Part shown: in pieces, positions 8,654 to 19,500 of the stretch | How the letters are laid out: every line of letters begins with the position of its first letter | Position numbering within the stretch: position 1 is the stretch's first letter | Origin: Tetracentron sinense | Taxonomy: Eukaryota > Streptophyta > Magnoliopsida > Trochodendrales > Trochodendraceae | Reading direction: 5' to 3' | Assembly (NCBI GenBank): GCA_015143295.1 | Contig: CM026571.1 | Coordinates: forward strand, 9,614,501 to 9,678,500 | DNA: 64,000 nucleotides | Made by a program: the position numbers and the translations under genes | The notes under the pieces: model-generated | Seen by the model: the letters and a program-made list of their open reading frames with translations, nothing else | Told to the model about the DNA's origin: nothing | Databases searched by the model: none

Positions 8654-11265
8654 TGTAAGTTTTTTTGGCTCGAATTGCAGTGGGTGATCGATCGGCCACT
8701 GATGGCCGATCAATCGATGGACGCTGATGGTTTCTGGGAAATTCCTAAATATCAATTTTAGAGAGTTTTTAGCTTTGGGAAACTTCTATTTTGGTAGAGT
8801 TCGTTTCCTCTTGTGTTTGGAGTCTCTTTTGGGCTATAAAAGAGAGGCTTGGGGTTAGGGGTTGTAATGAGAAAAAGGTAAGATTGTCATAGCTAGAGTT
8901 TGAGTTGAAAGAACAAGAAGACTTTTGTAAGAGAGAGCATTGTGGGCTTTCCTTGAGGTTTGATTTTCGTTGTAGGTTCTTCTCTTTTGTATTCTTCTTT
9001 TGGATTAGTGAAGATTTTGGTGTGTTGTGACCATGGACGTAGGCATTTAGGCCGAACCACGTAAATCTTGCTTTGTGGTGTGTTTTCCTTTTTGCTGTAT
9101 TTATTTTCTCATTGTCGTTTATTCTATCCTAAGGGGTTTCCGCACAACAAACTGGTATCAAAGCTATTGGTTTAGAATGACAACAAAAGCTTCGAGTTCC
9201 ATATTCGAAATAGAGAAATTCGATGGAAGTAAAAACTTCAGGTTATGGTAAATAAAGGTTCGTGACTTGTTGATTCAACAAGGTCTGCACAAAGCTTTGA
9301 AGGGGAAGGATAAGAGGCCTGAAAATCTGAAGGAAGATGATTAGGAGGACTTCAATTGAAGGCGATTAGTGTGATTCATCTATGCTTAGCGGATGAGGTT
9401 CTATACAACATTCTCAAAGAAGAGATGGATTCAAGACTTTGGTTGAAGTTAGAGAGCTTCTACATGACGAAATCGCTCACTAACCGATTATACTTGAAGC
9501 AAAAGTTGTTTACACTTAAGATGGTAGAAGGTACGAAAATTTCTCATCATCTTAGTGAATTTAATAAGATTATTGCTGAATTAACAAGTATTGGTGTAAA
9601 ACTTGATGAAGAGGACAAAGCCCTACTCCTTATTACTTCCCTACCTCCTTCGTATGAGCACCTTCGTACGATGTTGATCTATGTAAAGGAGGATATCAAT
9701 TTGGAAGATGTTATTGTTGCCCTTCTTTCTAATGAGTTAAGAAATAATTCACAAAGTAGTGAAAGTCATTAACAGACTTTACTAATAGAATGGAAGAAGA
9801 GGAGTAACGGGTCTAAAAATGGGTCTAGATCATACAAGAATGTTGAGTGCTATTACTGTCATAAGAAATAGCATATAGCGAGATATTGTCGATTAAAGAA
9901 AAGTGAGAAGGAGAAGGAGGAGGAGGAGGAGGAAAGAAAATCATTCAGTACAGCTAATGTGGCTAATGAAGATTCTAAGGATCCAGATGATGATCCCATG
10001 GTCTTTTTGGTTACTACAAAGAATGGTTGGTCAAAGAACAAGTGGATTCTTGATTTTGGTTGTTCTCATCATGTTTGTCCAAATAGGGACTGGTTTGCTA
10101 CCTACAACTAGGTTGAAGACGACACTGTCTTAATAGGTAATAATACACTCTGTAAAATTCTTGGAATAGGAACAATCAAAATAAAAATGCACAATGGTGT
10201 AGTGAGGACATTGACGGGAGTGAGGCATGTTCCAGATCTGAAGAAAAAATTTGATCTCTTTGAGCTATTTAGACTCTCGGGGGTGCAGATTCTATATACA
10301 AGGTGGAGTGCTAAAAGTTTGAAAGGGAGTCTCAATTATAATGACAGGTAGAAGAAACAGGAACTTGTATGTGTTGTAAGGAAACACAGTTTTTGGTGGA
10401 GCATCTAAGGCAAAGAAAACTCCTGTTGTTCCTAATTCTAATCCGACAAAGGAGGCGCGAGTTTTGGGAAATAATGTGGGTTTGCATTTGAAGATGAAGG
10501 TTGCTGAAGATATGACATTCAACTTTAATGATGATTTGCAGGTGGAGTCGGAAACTCCACATCTTTCGCAATAGGGAGAAAGAATTTGGGTGAAGAAGTC
10601 TAAAAAATTATTTAGACTTACTCCAAGTTCAGCGAGGTAGAGCCTTGTATTCAATTTGGATTACGTTGGTGAAAATGAGATGACACATCATAGGGTGTTC
10701 GCGGGATTCTCGCCAAGGTCGAGATTTGTAAGTTTTTTTTGCTCGAATTGTAGTGGACGATCGATCGGCCAAACAGTGGCCGATCGATCGGTGGCTTGGG
10801 CGATCGATCGGCCACTGATGACCGATTGATCGGTGGACGCTGATGGTTTCCGGGAAATTCCTAAATATTAGTTTTAGAGAGTTTTTAGCATTAAGAGACT
10901 TCTATTTTGATAGGGTTTGTTTCCTCTTGTGTTTAGAGTCTCTTTTGGGCTATAAAAGAAAGGCTTGGGGTTAGGATTTGTAATGAGAAAAAAGTAAGAT
11001 TGTCATAGCTAGGGTTTGAGTTGAGAGAACAAGAAGACTTTTGTAAGAGAGAGCATTGTGGGCTTTCCTTTGGGTTTGATTTTCGTTGTGGGTTATTTTC
11101 TTTTGTATTATTCTCTTGGATTAATGAAGATTTTAGTGTGTTGTGACCGTGGACGTATGCATTTAGGCCGAACCACGTAAATCTTGTTTTGTGGTTTGTT
11201 TTCCTTTTTGCTATATTTATTTTCTCATTGTCGTTTATTCTATCCTAAAGGATTTCCGCACAACA
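8654..11265 (+). mobile_element. Reduced Copia LTR element with TSD tccat
   Basis: LTRs at 8654-9149 (496 bp) and 10727-11265 (539 bp), both TGTAAG...CACAACA, flanked by TCCAT at 8649-8653 and 11266-11270. A tRNA-Met-type primer site (TGGTATCAAAGC) follows the left LTR. The internal part (about 1.6 kb) shows a Copia gag (EIEKFDGS near its start), a CCHC-like region and a protease-like SHHV stretch. No integrase, reverse transcriptase or RNase H is recognisable, so it is a shortened, non-autonomous and broken fossil with several breaks. The LTRs have diverged moderately and one carries an extra hairpin segment, which suggests a middle-aged insertion. Confidence 0.9.
8680..8720. repeat. GATCGATCGGCC inverted repeats in Copia LTR
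   Basis: The left LTR holds GATCGATCGGCCACTGATGG followed by CCGATCAATCG. The right LTR (10755-10835) has two such hairpins, CGATCGATCGGCCA...TGGCCGATCGATCGG and a second copy. These are strong palindromes near the 5' end of the LTR, in the U3 part upstream of the TATA-like CTATAAA. Confidence 0.8.
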
Positions 11266-11317
11266 TCCATGATGTGATATATATGTAATCCGGCCCCCAG
11301 TTGATGGGTTGCGTATA

Positions 11318-11442
11318 GGAGTGGCAATCGGGTCGAGTTCGGGCTTCAAAGCCTATGACACATTATGTAAATGTGTTGAGTTTCAAGATAAACCTACTTA
11401 AAAATCACTAAAATTTTAGCTCATATCCAACCCATTGCCACA
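11318..11442. mobile_element. Short MITE with GGRGTGGCAAT ends
   Basis: Left AGGAGTGGCAATCGGGTCG and right CAACCCATTGCCACAT form terminal inverted repeats around about 90 bp. The interior shares 'cttcaaagcc' and 'catttacaaagg'-like stretches with 14573-14680 and 35411-35526. It is a hAT-like MITE family commonly seen with GGGGTGGCAAT ends; no convincing target duplication was seen. Confidence 0.65.
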
Positions 11443-11656
11443 TACGGAGGAGAAATGCTAAGCCTAGATGCGGTTCCAGTTTTAGTTCCAATTTCAGTTC
11501 ATGTTCATGTTCCCTTAAGAATTGGTATAGACCATAACTTCCTTTTGAAAATATTTGATTTCCTTAACATGTTGAGGAGTAGCAAGTAGTAACATGAGGT
11601 GTTGCGCTCACAATTAGAGTTTTTAGAAAGAAAAAAATTTCTTCATCTAGGGCTAG

Positions 11657-11900
11657 TGTAAGCACCCCATTTTAATTCATTTAGCAATTTCAACCTAATT
11701 AACTTAAACTTAGGAAATAGGTTACCGCCTTTGGATGGGGTCAGGGGTGCCTAACACTTTCCTTGAGACTGAAGTAAATCTCTCAACTTGAATTTGGACC
11801 GGACCTTAGGCCCTTATTGAAATGAGAATGGGCTTCGTCGAATGAACCTTAAATACCTATATTTTGTCGGATAAAAAATGTCTATACTGAAAATACCGAC
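11657..11900 (+). mobile_element. LTR fragment related to the 46-57 kb long-LTR element
   Basis: Starts TGTAAGCACCCCATTTTAAT, like the TGTGAACACCCC start at 46107. It carries an AGGTTACC...GGATGGGGTC...GGGGTGCCTAAC block matching the 3' part of those LTRs (47848-47885). It is a decayed, internally deleted LTR fossil of the same family; the ends are approximate. Confidence 0.6.
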
Positions 11901-12650
11901 ATTATTAGTTTTAGATTAATTTGAGAATGATGGTAAATGAATTACAACTATTGTGGCTTTTGCATTAAAATGAGTTTTTTTTGGGGTTTTAGGGCCTATG
12001 TCATTCCACTTACCAGTCTACACTAATTCCTTTGTTTTATTATATAAGAAGAATAAAAATATGGGTTATAAGAATATTTTTAGCATGGTTCTATATTTTA
12101 TACACGAGTGAGTCAGAAGGTAATTTATACACATTTTGGTCAATCTTGACCGTCCAATTACTGGTTCCAATGTAGGACTCCTCGTATACAAAAATCTAGG
12201 TTGATAGAATGAACTGTAAAACTGATTATGATCTCACTATTTTTTGGATATAGATTTAAAATATTAATACACTTTGCCTTCTAATATGTGGTGAGCGGAT
12301 CCTTCGACTATGTCACCCTAAAAATTTCCATCAATTCATTCATAGAGAGTTTTCATCTCCAACTCCCCTCCTCCACTAATGAGAGGCAGACACACAATGT
12401 TCCTAAAAGATGAGTGAGTGTCTATTTGAATTATTCAATTGTATTGGTTTTAGGTTCACAAATTTTCAATAGATGATCCAACTAATTTGACTACTCCAAA
12501 TCCAAGCCAACTCAATTATTTTAATTGGGCCAGGTTAGGGGCTAGTTCAGCCATTGACATCCCTAATTTGACATTTTCATTGTGAAGCATGGTTGATACA
12601 ATTGAAGCTTATATTCTATGGACTTATATAATCCATTTCACATTCAAACT
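11901..12650. other. Intergenic AT-rich sequence
   Basis: No gene, RNA or clear element was recognised here on either strand. Confidence 0.4.
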
Positions 12651-12654
12651 CTAA

Positions 12655-12795
12655 TGGTATGTTTGGTTGCTAAGAAATTGGGTGAAATATGGAAAATAAT
12701 ATAAAATTTTGGAATACTTACAATTCTTAATTGTTTTTCGCTCAATTTTAATTTCTTTTATCTTTTCACTTATTTTCTTGACAACCAAGGGTAAG
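12655..12795. mobile_element. TTTGGTTG-ended foldback MITE, short copy
   Basis: Left GGTATGTTTGGTTGCTAAGA and right TTCTTGACAACCAAGGGTAA are inverted repeats separated by about 100 bp. Both ends match the ends of the next two foldback elements (TTTGGTTRC / GACAACCAAA style). Confidence 0.6.
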
Positions 12796-13415
12796 GGTGT
12801 GCTCGTTTGGCAAAAAAGTGGGTGAAAGGAAATAAGGGAAAATGAACTTAAATTTTATTTCAAAACAACCATCAAAAGATTGAGAAAGTTTTTTGGAATA
12901 TTTTTTTCACTAGGGTGTTTTCGGTTGAGGGGTAAATGGGTGAGAGAAAAGAAAGTGAAGTAAAAGAAAATAAAGTAAAGAATTGTATAATTTCTCTTGT
13001 GTGTTTGGTTTTAGAAAAGAGTATTAGGGAAAAGTATAAAATTTTCCAAAATCCATTGCTCTCTTTAAGAATATAGTCATACAAAATGGTAGAATTGGAA
13101 CAGTGGGGTTTTTACTTCACTTTCTTTTACAATTCCTTCATTTGGTTGGAATATGGTTTGGATGAAATTGAGAGAAAGTGATGCACTGTAGAGAAAAGTG
13201 AGGTTTCACTTTCCCTCAAAATCCCTCAAACTGACCATGGTGAAAGTTGAGTTTTCTCCCACTTTCAATCACAAACATTTCAACCGAACACCCTCTATTG
13301 AGAAAATGCAAAAAAAATGAAAGTGTGCTTCATTCACACCAAACACATGAAAAGTGCAAGAAAACTCATTTTTCTTTAATTTTACCTCACTTTCTCGCCA
13401 AATAAACGCATCCCA
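12796..13415. mobile_element. Foldback MITE with a second foldback MITE nested in it
   Basis: Outer ends: GTGTGCTCGTTTGGCAAAAA at about 12796 and CTCGCCAAATAAACGCATCC at about 13395-13415. Inner element 12912-13301: AGGGTGTTTTCGGTTGAGGG against CATTTCAACCGAACACCCTC. Both interiors are rich in GAGAAAGTGAGG and TTTCACTTTC words, so each folds on itself. Target duplications were not clear; the coordinates are approximate. Confidence 0.6.
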
Positions 13416-13416
13416 C

Positions 13417-14380
13417 TGTGTTTGGTTACTGAGAAAATTGAGGTGGAAAAGAAAATTGAAAGAAAATGAGATTTTTCATTGTTTGGTTACTAAGAAAATA
13501 GAGGAATGAAAATAAAACATAAATGAAATTTTTAAAAAATTTCTCCTAAACAATAAATTTAAAATCCTTACAAAAACCTTGGATTTTAAAGGGAAGAGAA
13601 AATAAAGGAGAGATAAAAAAAGATCGGGGGGTTTAACCCCACTTCTCTGCGTTTACGATAGAGATTCCGGCAAGGATTTCGACGGAGATTTTGGCGGCGA
13701 CGACTCTAGATTTGCTCTCCAAAGTGTTCTTCAAATTTGTTCTCCATTTTTCGTTTGATAAATGGAGTTATTTATATATTTGAAATCGAGGTACATTGTG
13801 GTGAAAATCTCTATGGATAGGGTTGAAAACGGATGAAAATGAGAGAGTTTTGGTTTTATCCAAACTCTCCTAAACTCACAGTTTTGGGGGTTGGATTGAT
13901 TTAAACAAGTTGGAATATGATATGTTTCAATCTTGATTTGATAAGGATTCGAGTATTAAAACGCTATTTAAGAATTTCATTATTGATTTTTAGTTGAAAT
14001 AAACAAAAAAAAAAAAAAACTGAAAAAAATAGTGTTGTCGTGAGGAAGAAGATAGGGACACAATCGGTAATGTTTTAATCGTTTTGGGTTTTTTTGAAAA
14101 AAAGTTTTGAAAAATATTTTTAAATGTAAAAAAAATATTTAAAAAAGTGTAAAAAACAATTTTGAGTAAAATAAATTAAATTAAATTTATGAAGCTATTT
14201 ACAGGATCAGGAGTATTTTGGTAATTTTGAAAATGTTGGGGCATTTCGGTAATTGAAAAAATTCTCATAAAATTTTCTCTCTATTTTTCTAGACAACCAA
14301 ACGATAGAAAGTTTATAGTTTTCTCTTATTTTCTTTTCTTTTATCTTATTTTCCAGATTTTCTCGACAGCCGAACACAAC
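13417..14380. mobile_element. TTTGGTTAC-ended foldback element, about 1 kb
   Basis: Left CTGTGTTTGGTTACTGAGAA and right TTTCTCGACAGCCGAACACA form the terminal inverted repeat; GAGAAAATTGAGG words recur inside both arms. No transposase is recognisable. It is probably a non-autonomous DNA element of the same group as the two preceding MITEs. Confidence 0.6.
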
Positions 14381-14572
14381 ATAAGGGATCTAATATTTCT
14401 TTTTTGCATACAACACCACCAATAACACTTCGGATCAATCAAGTTATGTTGGAACATTTGTCTCAAACTTGTAAAAGATGCTCGATTTTTGTTTGTTTAT
14501 AATTCTTTTTGCAAAGTAAATTTAATGAGACAGGTGTTGCTTCTATACTATAATCGGATATTAGGGGTGGCA

Positions 14573-14680
14573 ATGAGCCGGTTTTGAACTTGAAATTTAG
14601 TGATTTTTGTATAGGTTCAACATGAAACCCGATACATTTACAAAGGCTTTAAAGCCCAAAATAGGTCTCATTGCCACCCA
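14573..14680. mobile_element. Short MITE with GGGGTGGCAAT ends
   Basis: TIRs AGGGGTGGCAATGAGCC and GGTCTCATTGCCACCC enclose a 108-bp element. It is the best-preserved of three family members in the window (also 11318-11442 and 35411-35526); all share the internal GGCTTTRAAGCCC and CATTTACAAAGG stretches. Confidence 0.75.
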
Positions 14681-14888
14681 AAAATACAATTTAAATTGGA
14701 CTCGAAAGAGATTGGTTATAACCTGGTGATTACTCCTGGCCATTTTCCTCGCATATTAATGACCACTAATGAACGCAAATGGAATGGCCAGGTTAAATCA
14801 CCAAGTTACAACTCACAACCAATCTTCTTTGAGTCTAGTTATAACTTGAGAGAATTCTAAATCTTTTTTCAAGTGTTATAAGCGGAGA

Positions 14889-15196
14889 GAGATTGAATCA
14901 CAGTCAATTTTAATTGAACTCTTCTTGAGTTCAATTGCTCCCATTAATAGTATGTGTCCCTTTTAACCCCTATTAACTATGGTTAAGATTCATTAATTCT
15001 TGGGGTTCAATAATATAAAACTGGTTAAAAATAAAAAAATGAACCGTAAGGCTAAAAAAATATTAATAAGAGTTAAATATTTTGTTCCTAAAAACCAAGT
15101 TTATATATCTTAACCATAGTTAATAAGATTTAAAAGGGACACCTGTGCGATTGAGCTGAGGGAGAGTTCAATCCCAATTGACTGTGATCCAATCTC
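14889..15196. mobile_element. Mutator-like MITE with ~100-bp TIRs and 9-bp TSD
   Basis: AAGCGGAGA at 14880-14888 is repeated at 15197-15205. Inside, the ends GAGATTGAATCACAGTC and (other strand) GAGATTGGATCACAGTC start inverted repeats of about 100 bp. These run through GTGTCCCTTTTAA and TATTAACTATGGTTAAG. Long TIRs with a 9-bp target duplication are the hallmark of Mutator-like elements. It is 308 bp and has no coding capacity. Confidence 0.85.
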
Positions 15197-15217
15197 AAGC
15201 GGAGAAGATATTGTAGA

Positions 15218-15335
15218 TATTGAATCACAGCGAATCACGATTGAATTCAGGGAGAGGGAGAGTTCAATTGCTCCCACAGCTAAACACGTGTCCCCTTTAA
15301 ACCCTATCAATCGTGGCTACTATTCTCTAACACTT
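15218..15335. mobile_element. Single arm of the same Mutator-like MITE family
   Basis: Contains AATCACAGCGAATCACGATT, GAGTTCAATTGCTCCCA and ACACGTGTCCCCTTTAAACC. This matches the left arm of the 14889-15196 element, but no partner arm follows. It includes one CACGTG at 15285. Confidence 0.55.
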
Positions 15336-15437
15336 AGTGTTCATTGTTTAATAATATAACCTTAGTTTTTTGTAAAAAATGTTAAATAAATATTAATACT
15401 AAGAGTTAAAATTCTTAACTATAGTTATATATATCAT

Positions 15438-15808
15438 CAGATGGCACGTGTGATGCACGTGAGAGCGAGGGGAAGGAGTTAACCACAATTAATAGGAGTT
15501 AAAAGGGACACGTGTTAACCCACAGGTGTGATTGAACTCGCTGGTGGCACATGCGATGCACGTGATAGCGAGGGGAAGGAGTTAAAAGGGACATGTGTTA
15601 ACCCATGAGTGCGATTGAACTCTCCCCAAGTTCAATCACGATTGACTGTGATTCTAAATAGATAGATGAGCAAGGGGTAATTTGGAAATTAAATAAAAGG
15701 CAAGGGGTAGTTTGGGTTTTAAAGCAAAACATTAAATCAAAATTTTGTTTTTATATAAGGGTAGTATGAGAATTTGTAAAAAAATCATCTATGCCTGCCT
15801 CTCCCATT
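15438..15808 (-). mobile_element. Two nested minus-strand mini-Helitrons
   Basis: Two minus-strand Helitron 3' ends are visible. One is at 15441-15461 (GGCACGTG-TGAT-GCACGTG hairpin). The other is at 15543-15564 (GGCACATGCGATGCACGTG), after which a nearly complete copy runs to about 15808, where its 5' start meets a plus-strand copy. The body is homologous to the plus-strand copy at 16012-16312. The first copy is cut at about 15537 by the second. Confidence 0.65.
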
Positions 15809-15815
15809 ATCTTTA

Positions 15816-15995
15816 TCTTTACTATTATAATGCAAGAGCCAGGCGTAGCCTGCTTTTTCCAAAATTCTCAAGCTACCCTTATATGGGAGAGTTCAATCAC
15901 ACCTATGGGTTAACACGTGTCCCTTTTTAACTCCTATTAACTGTGGTTAACTTCTTCCCTTCACTCTCACGTGCATTGCACGTGCCACCCGTTAG
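15816..15995 (+). mobile_element. Mini-Helitron, 180 bp, plus strand
   Basis: 5' end TCTTTACTATTATAATG preceded by A (15815). 3' hairpin CACGTGCATTGCACGTG at 15968-15984, then CCACCCGTTAG followed by T. This is the Helitron pattern (TC start, hairpin, CTRR-like end, A|T target), with the final CTAG changed to TTAG. Confidence 0.75.
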
Positions 15996-16011
15996 TAATG
16001 GTAAAGATAAA

Positions 16012-16312
16012 TCTTTACTATTATAATGCGAGAGGTAATCGTAGATGATTTTTCTGAAATTCTCATACTAGCCTTATATATAAACAAAACTTTGATTTAA
16101 TATTTGTTTTAATTTCCAAACTACCTTTGCCTTTTATTTAATTTTGAAATTACCCTCGCTCATCTATCTATTTTGAATTACAACCAATTACAATTGAACT
16201 CAAGGAGAGTTCAATCACACCCACGGGTTACCACGTGTTCCTTTTAAGTCGTATTAACTGTGGTTAACTCCTTCCCTTCGCTGTCACGTACATCGCACGT
16301 GCCACCCGCTAG
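16012..16312 (+). mobile_element. Mini-Helitron, 301 bp, plus strand, intact termini
   Basis: Starts TCTTTACTATTATAATG after A (16011) and ends GCCACCCGCTAG before T (16313). The hairpin CACGTACATCGCACGTG lies about 10 bp from the 3' end. No TIR or target duplication and insertion between A and T fit Helitron rolling-circle transposition. It carries no gene and is non-autonomous. It ends 243 bp before the PGRL1 start codon. Confidence 0.85.
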
Positions 16313-16555
16313 TAAGAAGATAAAGATAAAGAAAAGATTTTAATACTTTTTTCAAAAATCTAATCTTTAGAAGGCAAGGACAAGCGATTGAATTTCCCTC
16401 CACCCATTCCACTCGCCTTATCCTTGCGTCTGTTCGTCACTCTCCTCCTCTCACGATGCATCCACTCTCTCACTGTCACTCCCATTTGAAACCACCGTAC
16501 CCAAGCTTTTCCACCTCCACAACATCACTCCTTCTTCCTTCTCTCATCAACTCAA
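16313..16555 (+). promoter_or_regulatory. PGRL1 proximal promoter and 5' leader
   Basis: The 243 bp between the last Helitron and the start codon include GATAAAGATAAAG (I-box/GATA-like) at about 16320. They then become C/T-rich (CTCTCCTCCTCTC, CCACCTCCAC), as is usual for a plant 5' leader. The transcription start cannot be placed from sequence alone. An upstream ATG at 16456 opens a 93-codon frame overlapping exon 1, which is an upstream ORF if the transcript starts before it. Confidence 0.45.
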
Positions 16556-19500
16556 ATGGTGAGGGAATTAGGGTTTACTGTAACATCTCCTCGGTTCTTC
16601 TATACTCCTGTCCCAAGGCCATTGATTTCTCTCTCTTCTCTTCCTTCTTCATCGTCTTCTTCAAGAATTCACCACTCTTTTCAACTTATCGGTCACCAAT
16701 ATTCGCTTCGGCGCAAATTATTCATACTTTCCCTTAAGGCCACTGCTGACCAGCAAGGTTTTGCTGCTTATCATATCTCTGAAATCAAATTATTGTTTTT
16801 TTTAATCCAATTACTGATAGTTAGCCTATGTTTAATGTAGTTGGAGTATTTAATTTGGTTAATTAATGTGCAAATGGATGAAATTTCGTAGGTATATCTT
16901 GCATTTTATTGGGATGATTATATTATTCGCCCTCGAATTCATGGGCATGTCTAATTACCATTTGGGGTCTGTTCTTTTGCTTAAACTTATTAAGTCCGGC
17001 ACTTTGCGGATTCTCATTTGACAATATGCATTTTCTTTTGAGAATTAGATGTATAGTGCTTTTTATCACTTGGGTTGTAATTCCCGTAAGACTTCAAATG
17101 CAGCAACATGAATGATTTTAATTCTCATAAAAAATGACGAGATTTGAAATCTCATGATGGTAAGAATTATTTTTGTTAGAAACCTTGACAAAGTGGCTCA
17201 AATTTTCTAACAACTACCATGGCAAAGTGCAAATTGCCAAGCTTTTTAAGTCTCAGCAAAAGAACGGACCCTTACGGATTTCTATGATTATCTCTCAGTT
17301 TACTATAGAGTATAGAGACATATTGAATTTCGAGAAATTGTTATGCTTTTTTGGTTTATTTCATAGTCGCACTGATTCTGGTATTGATACAATATTGTGT
17401 TATATTGAAGGCTTATCAATGTCGTCCTGAACTCCTGATTGGCATTTATGTGTTTTATGAGTTTCTCACTGTTTAAAGACATTAATTTGCGAGTTTATAG
17501 AAATTGTTATGCTTTCTGATTTGGTTTAGACGATTCTAGTATCAACAAATTTCTTGGTATATTTAGGGCTTACCAATGTTGTTTTATTAAGTACACTTAA
17601 TCTACATTTCTGTACGTCTATGATTGTCTAGTTTCCTATAGATACATATACATATAGGGCTTATTTATGTTGTCTTCTTAGTTATAGAGGATGCGTATTG
17701 CCATTTATGTGTATATCTGATTATCTCAATGTTTATTATAGAGAATCATTGATTTTCTCTAGTTTCTGGATGTTGTTATGCTTTGTTAATTCAGTTAAGT
17801 CGCGGTGATTTTAGTATTTATAAATCAATTTTTTGATTGTCCTTTGTTGATGGGCTATCATCCACTTGTCAGCAGCCATTGTAGAGTTTGACAGATACTT
17901 TTGTGCAAAAATGATTATAGAACCTGTTGTTTGCCTTTGTATGTGCTCTCAGAAGCATGCTTTTCTAAGTCTTCGGTTGGATATTATGGAAGGATCTGCT
18001 GAATTTAGTGTTGTTTCCAGGCCAGGTCAAAGAAGATGAGGTTGTTGATGGTAAAATCTTGCCCTATTGTAACATAAACAAGAAAGAGAAGAAGACGTTG
18101 GGGGAGCTTGAACAAGATTTTCTTCAAGCACTACAAGTACTAAAACAGATTCTCCTCATTTTTCTTTTTCCTTCTTTGTTTTTACTTAATACATAATAGT
18201 TTTATTATCAGAAAGAGAATATACAAGTATTTATCAGAGAAGAGACGTTTCTGTATAGTACAAAGATATATTTAGTATTTACACCACTTGCATCCAACAC
18301 TTCTGCTACCTCACTAGTTTTCATATGAATATAGAAGAAAAAGGTACTTAGTTTTCTTGTTCTTATATATTTCTCATGCCTGATATATTTTTCGTTTTGA
18401 GTGCCACCTTTTTAAGCAATAACAAGTTTGTTCCTTTTCTCTGCTAAAGTCATTCTATTATGAGGGAAAGGCTACCATGTCAAATGAGGAATTCGATAAT
18501 CTAAAGGACGAGCTAATGTGGGAAGGAAGCGACGTTGTCATGCTAAGTATGGATTATTCTTTTCAGAGCAACCTCCTCAAAGATTTATGTCCTCCAATGG
18601 CTATCTGACATTAATTCTTGCATCAGAGTAAGGAGATTTCTCTTAAGCGTCATTTGCACGCCTTTCTTAATTCATCCGCAATGCAGGTTCTGATGAACAG
18701 AAGTTTCTGGAAGCTTCAATGGCTTATGTTGCTGGGAAACCAATACTGACTGATGATGAGTTTGACAATTTGAAGATGAAATTAAAGGTTCGTGTTCTTT
18801 TGTTCATTCTTACATAGGAAAATTTTAGTGAATAATTCAAACTCAAATAAACTGAAATGGTCTACATATTACAATCGTAGAAAGGAAGACATAATAGTGG
18901 AGGAGTAGGAAGTTTGTAAGAATCCAAGTCCACTTGTTATATTTCTTCTGTTTCATTCCCATAGATACAGATATACGAATTGATTCAGTCTAGATTATAG
19001 ACATTCTATGACATTTCCTGCTTATGACTAACTAAAGGGATGGTGTTATTGGCATGGTTCTAAAAATTGACGTATTTTGGTATGTTTCTGCCGAAATGTG
19101 TTGGCTTCATTTCAACAGTCTTCGAGACAAAATGTTGGTGTAATATTAAAATACAAGACTTCAGTCAAAAGGTTGACTTCAACATTTTGGTTGAGTTCAA
19201 CAGAAACGATACTTTTACATTATATTATACCAGTGGGCAGCACGTGCGATGCACGTGAGAGAGAGGGGAAGGGGAGAGAGACTAGGAAGAGGGACTCTAG
19301 TGAGAGATTTCATTTTAAAATTTTAACTTAAAAAGATGGGGTAGTGGGTTGAAACTATCTTATAACACATGTCCCTACTTTTTCTCTTAAAAAGTAGTTA
19401 CAACGTAGAGAGGGTGTGTCTCTTTGTTGAGAGACCAAGAAGAGAGCATGATTGAAGATAAGGATAAGGATTTGAGGGAATCGTGGAGATATTGAAGGAT

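Larger units (their letters stand above)
15285..16301. promoter_or_regulatory. Ten CACGTG G-boxes upstream of PGRL1
   Basis: The hexamer CACGTG occurs at 15285, 15445, 15456, 15509, 15559, 15914, 15968, 15979, 16232 and 16296, ten times in about 1 kb. All lie in the mini-Helitrons or the neighbouring MITE arm. CACGTG is the core bound by plant bHLH (PIF) and bZIP (HY5/GBF/ABF) factors, and light-responsive photosynthesis genes often use it. Whether these copies act on PGRL1 is an inference. Confidence 0.7.

Noticed and set aside
16456-16737. 93-codon frame starting upstream of PGRL1 exon 1
   Set aside because: Different frame from the PGRL1 transit peptide and no homology; at most an upstream ORF.
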